Assembly: GCA_023333565.1 (NCBI GenBank)
Contig: JAJKFH010000209.1
Coordinates: 1,806,001-1,870,000 of the forward strand
Reading direction: 5' to 3'
DNA from: Puffinus mauretanicus
Lineage: Eukaryota > Chordata > Aves > Procellariiformes > Procellariidae
Length of the DNA stretch: 64,000 nt
Made by a program: the position numbers and the translations under genes. The notes under the pieces are model-generated. The model saw only the letters and a program-made list of their open reading frames with translations, made no database searches and was not told the DNA's origin. Shown piece by piece: positions 1 through 12,099 of this stretch. Numbering within the stretch: position 1 is the stretch's first letter; the number at the start of each line of letters is the position of its first letter.

Positions 1-424
1 GCTCATGGTATTTCTATCTCAATGAAAATGTAGTCTTGCTTCTCTGTCCTCTCCTCTTTTATTGCCTAGCTTAGACTCCCTTAGTCAAAACAGATCTCCT
101 ACAGTTCTTTCTAAGCCCTCCATCTGCTTTTCGGGATAACACTGCCATATTGCCTGTTAGGACAGGTCTGTAATTTGGCAGTCTCACTGATACAGACCTC
201 TCCCTCATAGCTTGGCAATTAAAAAGGCAAGTAGAATATTTGGTATTAGTAGGAAAGAAATAGAAAAACAAACAGAAAACACGAACATTGATATAATTAT
301 GCTAATCCATAAATCCACAGTGTGTGCAGTCTATGTATTGTGTGTACTTTTGTTATCATAATTTCAAAAATACTGTAGTTTGAGAGAAGGGTATGAAGGC
401 TGATGAGATATACAGAAGGAGTTT
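1..424. other. Noncoding DNA, no feature seen
   Basis: AT-rich unique sequence. The one short minus-strand open frame (66 codons, 71-271) has no recognisable motif and is likely chance. I see no repeat, promoter or RNA gene here. Confidence 0.6.
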
Positions 425-870
425 TGTCAGAGGAAGAGTTAAATAAAGTAAAATACTTCATCTTGGAAAAGAGATGACTGAGAGGAATCGGCTATAACAT
501 CATGCAAGGCCTCAAGAAGGCAATCGGGGAACAATTATTCGTTAACTCTAATATTATGAGAACAAGGAAACATCCTGTGTAATTCTCAGGAAACAGTTTT
601 AAAACATTTAACAGAACTTGGTTTTTGTTTTTGTTGTTTTGGGGGTTTTTTTGTATGCTCCCCTTCTTCCCCCCAACATAACATGCAATTGAATAGTGGA
701 ATTCCTTGCCAAAGGATGTTTTAGAGGTTAGAATATGAACAGGTTCAAAAATGGATCAGGCAGTACTCTATTATGTCTCTGAGGAGCTATTAACTGTGAC
801 GGTGATGATGCAACTCAACTTCAGAAATTTTTACACAGCTGACTGCTGGATACTGAAATGGGATATCATG
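425..870 (+). mobile_element. Ancient CR1 LINE remnant (end of ORF2 and 3' UTR)
   Basis: Sense-strand match, from memory of the family, to the C-terminal end of the reverse-transcriptase ORF of old amniote CR1 elements. A 'cttggaaaagagatgactga' stretch near 463-482 precedes a segment corresponding to the usual 'tggaactc..ttgccaaaggatgtt' block (about 699-722) and a 'ggttcaaaaatggat' block (about 742-756), in the expected order. 'gctggatactg' near 846 may come from the 3' UTR. Frames are broken throughout. A G/T-rich tract (619-654) lies inside the match where the family has a short T-rich stretch. Boundaries are approximate. Confidence 0.65.
619..654 (+). repeat. G/T-rich low-complexity tract inside old CR1
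   Basis: Almost only T and G on the plus strand. It lies in the middle of the old CR1 remnant, so it arose or expanded after that insertion. Confidence 0.75.
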
Positions 871-1894
871 GAAAGGAACACTCTTTCTGTGCTATATGTT
901 TTTTTTACTGACCTAGTAAAACGGTTCTGTTTTGTTCTTAAGTTCTTTGCATTCAGACTACATCTAAGTCTTGCAGGCTTTTTCTGCCTAACATCCCTGC
1001 TGTATATGTTTTCCTGCCTACTCTTCAGTTAAATGCTCATCCTCACTACCAGTGAGGATTATTCTTTCTCCCGTCATATCTGTCCAGAATCCTCTTACAG
1101 TGATCATTTTCAGAGTGACAGACTGTCACTCTGACCATGTCTTTTTATATCCTGACTGGTCTCCCTTCTCCGGTACATGAAATATTAGTAACTTGCCCTA
1201 AGTTCAAAAACTTCTTCACCCATCTGTGTCTTACCGTTTCTCTTTGTCAAGGTTTTACTTCAAGTTGTAAGACCAGCCCTGTCACCCATTTACTATATTA
1301 GCAAACACGCATTTGTTTGATGCCTTATGCTTGGACTAGTACTCCTTCGTAACCTCACCTTTTGAGGTCATCTCTCTCCCAAGATGTTCCTTACCTGAAA
1401 TGCCTATCAAGCGACTTCTAACAAGATATCCCTTCTTGTGAAGCTGCTGTTGCCTTATTGCTTCTAAATAGTTGCCTGTCTCTTATCTGATACTTGCACT
1501 GTGAGATTTTGGGGGGTAGGGACAGGGGTTTTGTTGTTTGTCACTTGGATACCTAGAGAATGTGTTAGTACTACTACAGTTACTGCTGCTAATCTGAATA
1601 TTTTTGTCAATAAAAAAATATTTCCTGTATTACCAATCTTTACTTTTCTGTGTGTGGGTTGATCTGGGATAGTGAGTGCCTGTAGGAGGAAGTGGTGTCT
1701 TTTAAGTGGGTTGGGGTGTGAAAAGCTTTTACGAATTTCAGAGAAATGGGACAAATTAATGGCTGAGAAATCCACTGAATGTTACTAAATACATGTCTAT
1801 CTGAGGAATTGCCTGCAGTGAAAATGATTGGAGATGGTGGATGCATATCATATATGCTGTCACTGTTTTTATGTTGTTCCTTGCAACTGCTTTT
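871..1894. other. Noncoding DNA with one perfect palindrome
   Basis: No coding or repeat match recognised. The minus-strand open frame at 1464-1775 (103 codons) shows no domain. The palindrome at 1110-1134 is listed separately. Confidence 0.5.
1110..1134. repeat. Perfect inverted repeat, 12-bp arms, 1-nt centre
   Basis: TCAGAGTGACAG (1110-1121), a single A (1122), then CTGTCACTCTGA (1123-1134). The arms are exact reverse complements. Pairing stops at 1109/1135. A palindrome this long is unexpected by chance in 64 kb. Its function is unknown; a palindromic protein-binding site or a remnant of a terminal inverted repeat are possibilities. Confidence 0.9.
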
Positions 1895-1960
1895 GGGGGT
1901 TGTTGGAGATGGGACACAGAAACACTGGTCTGACCCAGTACTCCTGTTCTTACATTGCTG
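1895..1960 (+). mobile_element. Ancient CR1 3'-UTR fragment
   Basis: The segment around 1902-1955 contains 'ggtctgacccagta' followed by 'ctgttcttac', the signature of the 3' UTR of old CR1 elements in sauropsids, in the sense orientation. It may be a separate copy or the displaced 3' end of the remnant at 425-870. It lies inside a chance minus-strand open frame of 146 codons (1640-2080). Confidence 0.55.
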
Positions 1961-3337
1961 TGTAGGATGTTTCTGGAAGCTGTAGCAATTCTCTTTAGTG
2001 ATTCTCTCTCTTAGAAAACTGTTGGAGAAAATGGCCTCAGCTAAGTAGTTTTGGCTGGTATTATTTTCAGCACATTTCATGAAAGGATGTGAGATGTGTC
2101 ACAGCTTAATTACACTGCTCCATAATGTATTTCTGTCTCATGTTGATGTGAGTAAGAAAGACCTTATTGGGACTATGGACAAAGCGTCATACCATATGAT
2201 GGCTTGAAAAAAAAAAAGAAGAGTCCCTGCTTTGAAGAGTTCATAATTTTAATTTCTGTTTATTTTTCATTTGTTGGAAAGAGTTTTCTGTAACACAGTA
2301 GTTAATTTTACACTCATATTTGAAGTTTGATTTTTTTACCATCAAGCAAAGTGCATATTAAACAGGTTGAAGTCAGTAAAATTAAATGCTTGGATATTAT
2401 TTTGCTTGGTGAAACACCAATGGCGTAAAATTAATTGCAGTGATGACTTGAACATTGCAATGAACACATGTGAACATCAATGTGTATTGTACTTTTAAAC
2501 TGGGATGTAACCTATTTTATACATGCTAACAGTAAACAAAACCAACTAGTAGTGATATGGACATTAGTTTAAAGGGCATATAGTTGAAGTATATATTGAT
2601 AACTTTTGTCAAAGGTATGTAATATCAGTCCCTGCATAATTCCTGTATTTATGTCATTTTTGGAGAAAGAACTGATTCATAATAACTGTTTTCATAAATA
2701 TGTAAGTTTGCCTACTAGCAGAGATAGGTTATCGTGTGTAAATTTAATTAGTTATATACACAAGTATTTGAAGTCACATTTTGCTGTTATATCAGTGTAG
2801 ACTTGGCACTATTAGAAAGGCTTCAGACTTACTGAGATAGCAGCAGGTATACAGTTTGCACTTTGTAAGTTCCTTTAGCTTGAAATAATTCCTCTCGTGT
2901 TGATTTGTTTAAGGAAGGGGAGGGGAAGAAAAAATTGATTGTGGAATGCTGTTCATCAGAAGGTTGATATCCATACCTGATTGTATAATGAAGATCTGAT
3001 AAGCAGATGTTGAATCAGGAGGAGAGTTCCAGCAGGGGAAATTGAAACTCGGATGGCCACATTTCCTAGGACCTTGAGAGGGAAAATGGTGCTGGTGTTC
3101 TAGAAAAGCATTGTACTCATATCACTGTGTAGCCTTCTGAATGAGCTAAATACAACTCAGAAGCCTAAAGGAATGTTTTGGAAGGAGAGTGAAAGGAAGC
3201 TTGATTTGTTCCACAGAATATTTGGAAGAGGAGGAAACAGCCTGATTTATTTTCAGGTTTGAATGTGTATTACAGTCTTGAACAGGGCCTGGGTTACCGT
3301 ATGATGTCATGAGAGGCTTAGGCTATGACTTGCTTCA
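1961..3337. other. Noncoding DNA, no feature seen
   Basis: AT-rich unique sequence with no convincing ORF, repeat match or RNA gene. A purine-rich run lies around 2912-2934. Confidence 0.55.
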
Positions 3338-3985
3338 AATCACAGAATAGCTGACGTTGTCAGGGACCTCTGGAGATCATCTAGTCCAACCCCCCCTGCT
3401 GAAGCAGGGTCAGCTAGAGCAGGTTGTCCAGGACTGTGTCCAATTAGGTTTTGAGTATCTCCATGGATGGAGATTCCACAGTGTCCCTGACCAGCTTGTA
3501 GTGTTTGACACCTCATGACAAAAAAGGTTTTCCTAATATTTAATTGGAGTTTCCTGCGTTCCAGCTTGTGTCTTTGCCTCTTGTCCTACAACTGTACACC
3601 TCTGCAAAGGGTCTGGCTCCATCTTCTGTGTAACGTTTCACTAGATAGCTGTAGACAGAAATGAGAGCTCTTTTTCACCTGCTGTTCTTACAGCTGAACA
3701 AGCTCAGTTCTCTCAGCCTTTCCTGGTGCATTATGTAGTGCAGTCCTCTGTGTATCTTGGTGGCTTTCTGCCGTGGCTTGCTCCAGAATGTCCCTGTATT
3801 TCTTGTACTGGAGAGCCCCAAACTGGGCTCAGTGTTCCTGACGCAATCTCTTAAGCGTTGGAAAGAGAGGGGCACTTCCTGCGTACAGTCTGGTTGATAT
3901 AGCTCAGTATGCAGTTGGCCTTCTTTGCTGCAAGGCTGCACACTGATAAGGTCCACCACAGTCCTGAGATCTGAGGTTTCTTGTC
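3338..3985 (-). mobile_element. CR1 LINE, 5'-truncated, 3' end at about 3338
   Basis: The left edge has the CR1 3'-terminal form in antisense ('aatcacagaatag', then a 'gatcatctagtccaaccccc' block near 3377-3396). It is followed by the antisense of the ORF2 C-terminus, including the 'gagaactgagcttgttc..' type block. The minus-strand frame at 3675-3959 carries decayed ORF2 sequence with stops and shifts. About 650 bp of a roughly 4.5-kb element survive. More diverged than the copy at 59.8 kb and less than the remnant at 58.3 kb, so of intermediate age. Confidence 0.9.
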
Positions 3986-6774
3986 GAGTAGACCAACTCT
4001 AAAATTGTAGAGCCTTCCAATAGGAAACACTAATTTTATGGATGTTAGTGGAATCTAGTTAATTTGAATGTGAATTTTGCAACAAAAAGTTAAGGGCGGG
4101 TCAGTAACAGCAGTGATTTTGGGTGGCTGAACAAACCCTGATTAAATTATACACCACAGGAGATGGTCAATCTTCAGCTGTGATCAAGTTTGTTACATGT
4201 GATACCGAATATTGGGATTCAGGAACTGTATACTGAGTTTAAGGGATAGAAGTTCACCTGCAATGAAACAGTGGGAGTCAACATCTAGGACAGAAAGATT
4301 GAATCAGGTTCTTTTAAAATGTTGGGGATCATAATAGATACTAAGATTATGGCTGTAGCACAGTCCATAGTTAATGAGCATCAGTTATTTTCTAGAGGGA
4401 AAAATCCCAGGAAGTTACTGATCAGGAGTCTTGTTTTATATCCAAAATGATGCAAAACTATTCTGGGAACTGTGGAATTCTGTTTGTTCCTCTTATACTT
4501 AACATTGTGGGCAGGATTAATTGGAAATGGAAGCATGCTACATTCATTCATTAAACATCAATGGTTCAGGCTGAAATAAGTGTCTGCATTTTTTTTTTTT
4601 TAATTGCTCATAGGCTGTGGCTTGAGCATCAACAGGTCTCCTGCCACTTGAGATTTTTTTATAGTTACTACATGTATATCCCTAGGTATTCTGGAAGAAA
4701 CCAAGGAAGTCAGTTCTATATTGCAGGCAATAGGTAATTTGACATAAGTGAGAATTTCTCAGAGGTCCACTGACACTGGATCTTGATAAAGGAGGTGCTG
4801 GAAATGGACAATTAACAGTAGGAAGAAAAGTTTTACTTCCATAAGAAATGGGTACATGAGAAAACTGCAAATAACTTTTAAAAACTCGTGAAAGTTGCAA
4901 CTAGTGACATTTGGGTTAGCTATGCCTGATGTGTCTCTAAGAGATATGAGATGCTTCAAGAATGGAAAAAATACGATTAAATATTAAAATTTCCCTTCAT
5001 GGTGCAGGAATGTTTTACATCACGTTGGCAGTATCAAAATGCACAAAATAAAGTGGAGTGGATGAATAATTTTTAACAACTGCTTCTGGACGTTAAAAAA
5101 GAGCTCCTGTGAACATCCAGCACTTCAAAGCCTGATTTTTCAACAAGTATTGCAGCTCATGTTGATGCCTATTATTGACCTGGAAACAGTATTATTACAG
5201 GAAAAGAAATCCTTGTTCTGTGGGAGCAGCAAGCTGCTGAAGAAATGCTTACTGCTTAAATGTGCAGCATAGAGTCTCAAACATTATTTATAAGGGGAGC
5301 ATTTTGTTCCTGAAGTGGATCATAAAGGATTACACTGGCTGCAGAACATGAAAGACCACTACTCATAATTAGACGGTATTTTACTCTGCAGTCATGTGAT
5401 TTCACTTTTCAGCATAAAACATGTCATAACGCTTGCATGTCTGGTGCTTGTTTCTGTCCTTACAGTTGAAGCACTGTGCTTGTCTGTGGGAGGGCAGAGG
5501 GCTGAAAAGAAAGAAAGAAATTCTCAGGGCAAGCTGACCTTGGTGAATAAGGAAATGTCTTCGTGAAGAAGAGACAGTGTTTACTAAAGGACTGGACTTC
5601 TTCGTTTGGGGAGCAGAGGATCCCAAATGGAATCCCTGAGGTGAAGAGTTACCTTCTTCTAAGTAAAACTATTACGGAGTATTACAGAGTTGTCCAGAGC
5701 TGCACAGCTTTTTCTAGGACCAGATCAGAGGTACTGAAAATTTATTCCTGTAACCTGATGGCTGGATTGAGGGTAGAAAGGGAAGGTCTTTTGATCTGCA
5801 GAAGGGAAGAAAGGAATGTTAGTCAGTGGGGGTAGCATTTTGTCTGGAAAGTTTTTTAGCCTCTGGGTGGAATTATTCAGGGCTGTATATAGTGTGGACA
5901 CTTCTCCTCGCTTCTCCTCTTGATCCCATGAGCAAAATCCATCCAATGTATCATGACAAAGGTGTATCTGGCCATGCAGTGAGAGTGCACATGCGCTTCA
6001 GGTCAAAGCTCAGAGGCTGCGTGCCTATCTCTTCACGTGACAAGATGGGGCACATTAAGTGACCAGTGTGGGGGTCTACTTATTGCTCTACCTGTTCTTA
6101 AGGAACCCCAGACATAGAAAAGGACAAGGTTGTAGGTCAATTGAATGATTTGGTGAACTTGATTGCTGTCCAAATGTTGGATGCTCTAAGCTCTCTTATT
6201 AATGAAGGTGAAGGCAGGGGGCAAGATCGGATTTACTACGTTTTATCACAAAAGTATTCATTTGTAAAAAAACGGAAACCAGGATTTGTAAAGTACTGCC
6301 TGTTTCTCCACCAAAGCAGTTGGACAGAAGGAGGAGGGGGCGGCTGACCAGAGTTACTCTAGGAGGCAGGAGCAGGACAGAGTGCAAACAGGAGGCCAGG
6401 CCTTGAACACTCACTGGTGTCCAGCAGTTGGTGGTTTATAGATGATCCTTTTCACTTTGGAAGGTAAAATATGCTATAATGAAGAGCTGTAATAAGCGCC
6501 TTTAAGAAGAAAAGAAAATTGGTCTGCTTTCATGCTTTTTATGATTTCATGCTTTTCATGACTTTTAAATTGGAGGGAGAAACCTGAACTCTCTTACAGG
6601 CGGACGTTACGGGCCCAGCTCCCTGTTTGTAAATAGAAGTGTATCGTGCAGGGCAGCACGCGAAATAGTTGTAAAATCATTTCACAACAGAGGGAACAAA
6701 AACGATAATGCAGTTTCACCTATGCCGATACCTTGTCTGAACAGGTATTTTTAATCGATTTCCTTAGTCAAACA
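3986..6774. other. Noncoding DNA, no firm feature
   Basis: No recognisable gene. Several short overlapping open frames (4682-6414) are under 95 codons and open on both strands, as chance frames are. The block at about 5100-5260 has a mixed composition without simple repeats and could be conserved noncoding DNA, but nothing in the sequence alone shows that. Confidence 0.5.
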
Positions 6775-6840
6775 CTAGTGATGGTGAAGTCAATGGCAAT
6801 ATTCCCATTGACCTCAGTAGGATCAGATTTTATCCTTTCA
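6775..6840. repeat. Fragment of ancient palindromic sauropsid repeat
   Basis: GAAGTCAATGG (6785-6795) is followed by CCATTGACCTC (6805-6815) and 'aggatcagattttatc'. The two blocks are near reverse complements. The 'aagtcaatgg ... ccattgacttcagtggga ... ggatca' layout is, from memory, a very common old interspersed repeat of turtles, crocodiles and birds. The family name is not certain. Confidence 0.55.
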
Positions 6841-6899
6841 CTGATAAACTTGGAAACATTGGACAGAGGAGGTAGGCTTAATTTAATAATAAGAACAAT

Positions 6900-6921
6900 A
6901 ATCATCATCATCATCATCATC
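6900..6921. repeat. (ATC)n microsatellite
   Basis: Seven contiguous ATC/TCA units after an 'aataataagaacaata' lead-in. No gene context. Confidence 0.9.
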
Positions 6922-9749
6922 GGACATGCTAGGAGTTGTTGATCTTTGCACTTCCTGTTGAAAACTATGAGATGGTAGCTGCAGGCAATGGCACAGAGCT
7001 CGTTAAACTGCGGCCTTCTTTAACAAAAGAATAGGTGTCTTAAAAAATCTTGCTACGGATTTAGAGAACACTGAAACTGCTATATAGTATTTAAAATGTG
7101 TGGAAGCTATCAAGCTGCTGGAAACTTTCTGCAAGAAACAATAGATTCATCATTAAAATGGCACTGCACAAACCACTTAATAAAGTGCTAATAAGATATT
7201 AAAAAGTGTGCCTTGTAATAATACCTGAGATACACCTCTTTTAATGAGATTGTTTTAAGATCAAATATTGACAGATACGTTTTTAACAGTGTTTGAAATT
7301 ATGTCAAACTTGAAATTTATTGCCCCTGGAGAGCTCTTAAAAACTTTTTTTTATCAAACTCTTTGTTAGTATGAAGTAATGGATTCTGAGAGATGAAATG
7401 TGAGTATTTAATAAAGAGAAAATATCATTTTTGCATAGGGCCAGCAGCTTTAAAACCATAGAATTTTGAATGCTTGGAATTGAGTTTTTACCTCTATGGT
7501 GTGATTCAGTAAAAAAAGTAATTGTCACTGTACCTTTCACCACATCAGATTTTTTAAGATAGTGTCATGAGCTGCTTTGCTGACACATGTAAGGTGTTAA
7601 TTGATTTCATTTATTTGAGTTCTTATTGAACTATGGATCATTATTTGTCCATAGAGATAGCAAAACAATTAATCAAGAAAATGTAGTGCTGAAATAACAT
7701 AGAATTATCTTTTGGTAAAGTAATACCACTTTGAGCTAGAAAAGTAATGATAAAAAGATAAAATTATCACTCTTGATCAAGGAGAATCTATAAAAAATAG
7801 TTCACTGGCTGCCTCTTTACAAAGTAAAGGCGATGAAATTTATGAAGCAGACTGAAGTTCTACATTTAGGAAAATATGGCTATAACATATGTAAACAAAT
7901 CCTGTCAATTGTTTTGTGTTTAGTGCGAAGTTTTTCATTTCTCAGAAAACTCGCAACTCAGATACGTGTTTTCACATATTCAGATTTTCTGGCTAAGACT
8001 AAATAAGTTAAGACTGATAAATAAATATATATTTATACATACTACAGATACATATATAAATAAAGGCAGTACTTATGTAAGAGATCCAGCTATTAACAAC
8101 GGCAAAGAAAAGTCCATCGCAAATAATTCCCTTCCCAGGAAGCACAAAGCTTCTCTTAGAGGGTGTGAGTCTGTGAGTGGGGAAGAGGTGTGTGGCAGAA
8201 TGTGCTGTAATGGAGTTGTCAGTATTTACACTGATTTTTCTTATCAGAAGGGTGTTCATTACTGCTGTAGTGATGAACTTACTACTGTACGATGTAAAAT
8301 AATTTGGCAGATGTGTTTTATATAGGTAAATTAATATAAATCAGACCTAAATGGTTTTTGAGAACGTAGCTGTACAGCAGAAATATGCTAAAACTTTTTA
8401 AAGCTTTCAGTGGAAAATACTAGTTTAAAGATTAGAAGAGGAAACTTCAGAATGTCTGTTGACGGGCAGCATTTTGCTTGTGCAGAAATAAATAGATTGC
8501 TGTAGTTAAGTCAGTTAATTTATCTGAACTGATTAAAAAGGTGGAAATAATTAAATAGATTAAACAAAAATAAAGGTTAATATTATAACAATTATCCTGG
8601 AAATTGAAATTAACTCCTGGAATATTTTCATTTCTTATCTCTAATAGTACCTAAAAAATTCTAATGGCAGTTCTAATGTAAATGAGGTCAAATACTCATA
8701 GTGTCAGAGAAGGAGTTTATATATATTCACAAAAATAATTGGAGTAGCGTTAGGGAAGGCCAGCTTGTCAGACATACTGAAAATTCTTACCAACCAAGGG
8801 GTTTGAGGGAAAATCTGTGTGACTCTTAACTAATCTTGCACATAGATCAAAATCCAAGCCTATCCAGAGTGATTTGATTTGATCTGCTGATATTAAAATG
8901 TTGAAGAGAGCAGCAGTATCTAGTGTTTTTCCATTTAAAGTGGATTCAATAGTAACAACAATGTCAAAATGATTGAAATTTGCATTTTCCAGGCTTTAGG
9001 ATCATACTGGGAATATCAGAGTGGATTAGTCATGAGCTCTCTTTTCTCTTATAGAAAGTACTCAGAAAAAAAAGGTGTAAACTGTGAGTCATTTTTTGCC
9101 ATTAGTTATATCCAAACAATTCCACTGGTGTTAATGAAGTTGCAGAGTGTAATTGAAAACAGAAATCGGCCCTCTGCTATTGAACTTTAATATATACTCT
9201 CAAAATGTTTTCTAGGAAAAATAAATTAGTTCTACCAATAATTCAAGAAAAAGATGGGATTTGCTTAGCTTTAGGTTACAGTCTTGATGGGGTGAACACT
9301 TTTTTGCCTCAAAGTTTTGTGATTATTTGATTAATACACAGGTGTTGATTTTCAGTTTATCAGTGAGATGCCCCCAAGAAGAAGTGAAATTGAAAAAATT
9401 GATTAATTGCTGCTTATAATTAAACACATAGAAATTAAAAAAAATAGTATTGATATTTTATTTTATTTTAATGCGGGACTCCTGGGAGACAAGATTAATT
9501 GAAAGGAGAAAGAGAAGCAAGCGCTTAAGGCTGGATAATGTATTGCTTTCAATTTCACTTGCTAGTATAAACAAAGCAAATACTAAAGTTGCCCAAGAAA
9601 CTGAAACTTGGCTTTGCAGATATGTTTAAGTGAAATCTTCAGTAAGTCCTAGTAAATGATATTAAAATTGCTAAGTTAAGAGAAACGCTACTTTAAAGCA
9701 AACAAATGAACAATGTTCTCTATTGAACAATTATTTGAAGTTGCACGGT
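6922..9749. other. AT-rich noncoding DNA, no feature seen
   Basis: The frame at 7966-8325 (119 codons) is open opposite another frame on the other strand and has no recognisable domain; chance is likelier. No repeat family recognised. Confidence 0.5.
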
Positions 9750-9905
9750 AATATTTTCAAAACAGCCAAAGTGTTTCAGGACCTTAAGTTTCATTTTCAG
9801 ATATGATTTGTGTACACAAACTTTAATCTCATTGAACAGGACAAAGATGTGTAGGTGCTTAAGGACCTGTTTTGAAAAATGGGACTTTAGTTTCCCAATC
9901 ACTAC
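9750..9905. repeat. Ancient palindromic repeat with 12-bp perfect inverted arms
   Basis: TTTTCAAAACAG (9754-9765) and CTGTTTTGAAAA (9867-9878) are exact reverse complements 101 bp apart. The outer context ('gtgtttcaggacctta' on one side, 'taggtgcttaaggacct' on the other) also pairs loosely. It resembles the old sauropsid repeat with 'taggtgcctaa..ttgaaaa' motifs. A decayed long-palindrome element is the best reading. Confidence 0.6.
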
Positions 9906-11129
9906 TATTTTTTAAATTGTTGTCCACTAGCAATAAAATGTCATTTGGGTTGTGTTTTTCATAGAAGAGAATGATGGTATCATAGAACCTCGTTCAGTTT
10001 TCAGCAGAAGTTGGATTGGGTTCTTTATTTTTGCCGGAAAGGGATATTTTTGAAAGAAACAGGTAAATTCTTTCAAGATGTGAAAACCTGATCCCAAGTA
10101 GTAGATAGTGAAGGGTGTCAAGATTTCACATGTGAACATTTGAAGCCTCATAATGATATATGCAATACGCAGATACTGCAGGTTGAATTTTAAAATCAGT
10201 TCTGTGTTATCATGTGTTTTTAGACAAAATAACATTCAACGTGCATTGGTGCTCTGCTAAGTGTATGCTGATGCTGCAAAAATGATCATCATATGCATTC
10301 TGTTCCTGTTGTAGAATGCGTGGCCCAGCCTTTCAAATCCTTACATTTCTACTTCCGATTTAATATCTAAGTACAGGGATCCTACCCAATTAAAGATTTT
10401 CAGGATCACTTATATATTTAATGAATGAGTGCACAGTGGCAACATACGGTATGCCAGAACATAAAGTTATCCAAAGAACAGACCATCCATTTAATATTTA
10501 TTTAAAATTTAAATAAGAAAAACTAGACAAAATATAAAATGAATGTAGAAAAAAACAGGCCTGGGGTATAACTTTGTGTTAAATATTTTCCTCAATTTAA
10601 GGAATTTGTATACCTCTCTTTGTCTTGTAATGGTGATCTATTTTATCCTCACCATTCAGAAGCAAGCAGGCAGAAGGCTTTATTTTAGAATTTTTACATC
10701 ACCATCTAGCCTTTTCTTTTTATTACTTTAGGTGCATGGGACAAGTTTATTTTTGCTTGTGGCTAGGAAGTTACTGAACGCCTCCCCAGAAAGCTGGCCG
10801 TCCTCCGAGCCAATTGAGACGTTCTGTTCTGCCAGCTCCTAGGGTCAGGGAATCGCTCTGCTGGCAGGAGCACCTGGCATTTGTTGTGGAGGACATTCCC
10901 TTATTGTGTTCAGGCCATGCCATGATCGCTTTAAATACTTCAGATTAATGTGTACCAAAAAAGGGAGAAAGAATCCCTGGCAAGCAGTGTAGTATTTACA
11001 GAGCTTTGTGAAGCTATACTAAAGATTACTGAAGAGGTGGCTTTTCTTCTGTCATGACAGAGGTACAATAATTTCATACTTGTACATTCCTAATTGAATT
11101 TTACTTTGTAATGTATCTTGGAGCATCAT
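9906..11129. other. Noncoding DNA, no firm feature
   Basis: A 102-codon minus-strand frame at 9927-10235 has no recognisable motif. The block at about 10780-10960 is less AT-rich than its surroundings and has no simple repeats. Confidence 0.5.
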
Positions 11130-11225
11130 TGCTGACCAATTCAGGCCTGCTTCAAAGCTTACAGAAGTCAATCAATGGAAAGACTCTCAGTGATTTCAAG
11201 TGATTTTGGATCATGCTCTTAGTCT
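11130..11225. repeat. Fragment of ancient sauropsid repeat
   Basis: 'gaagtcaatcaatggaaag' (11164-11182) is followed by 'ctctcagtgatttcaag' and 'ttttggatcatgctcttag'. This matches the same old 'aagtcaatggaaagactccca...ttcagtgg...ggatcaggcc' layout as 6775-6840, with more decay. Confidence 0.45.
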
Positions 11226-12099
11226 AACTTTCTTAAAAACTCTCCTTCAGTGGTAACTTTGATGTGTTTAATGTTATTAACTAGGCTTGAAGAGTAATAA
11301 AATCAATACACTTTACTTCGATTTTTATGTGATAAATTATCAGGGTTGTCACTGCCCTAACTAGATAGCGCCTGTGAAATGAGTCACATTACTTCACAGA
11401 AACTGAGAGTAATTTCTGAAGGTTAGGACAGCATACTTTTCACATCATACGCATAAGAAAAACTGTAAAAAATTGTACTATAAGATAGGCTAGCAAGTAT
11501 TTTTGTAGGAATTTCCAAAACAGGTTGTTTTGGTTGGATGTTGTACATCGTCTTCAGGTGTCACGTGACTTTGGATAGATTTTGAAAAATTATTAACTCA
11601 CATTGACTAAAGAGTTTTGTTTTTTTTAAAAAAGTTTTTATTTTTCATGAAGAAAAAAAGTTGAATTTTTCTAATCCTTAAGTATCCAGCTGATCACTAG
11701 TTATTCATGTTTGGCCTGTCCCATAATACCACCATTAATTTATGTGAATTTCTCAAAGGGTGTCCAGCATACTTCACAGGTTTAAGTACCTCTTGCAGTG
11801 CTGTATCTCGGGCTCACAGTCCCTTGTCAGTAAGTTTTTCTCTATTTCTCTGGAGTGCAGAGGCACACATTGCCATAGGCACTATGCACACAGCTAGAGA
11901 AGATTTTCATTATGAATCTCTTAACAGTGAGGTTACATGAGGCATTATTGCTCTGCCATTACCCTCTGTGTCCCTTCATGATTTCTTTTGATTTGCACAA
12001 AAGGTGCAGGAATTCCCCAAACACCATCATATTCATTAGAGTCACTTTTATATTTTAATCTCTTTGGTGGGAAAGCTTGTGCTTATTTTTGTCTTGACA
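11226..12099. other. Noncoding DNA, no feature seen
   Basis: AT-rich sequence. The 77-codon plus-strand frame at 11707-11940 has no domain and is probably chance. Confidence 0.5.

Noticed and set aside
1640..2080. 146-codon minus-strand open frame, the longest outside the large CR1
   Set aside because: It overlaps an old CR1 3'-UTR fragment in antisense, has no recognisable domain, and has other open frames on both strands.
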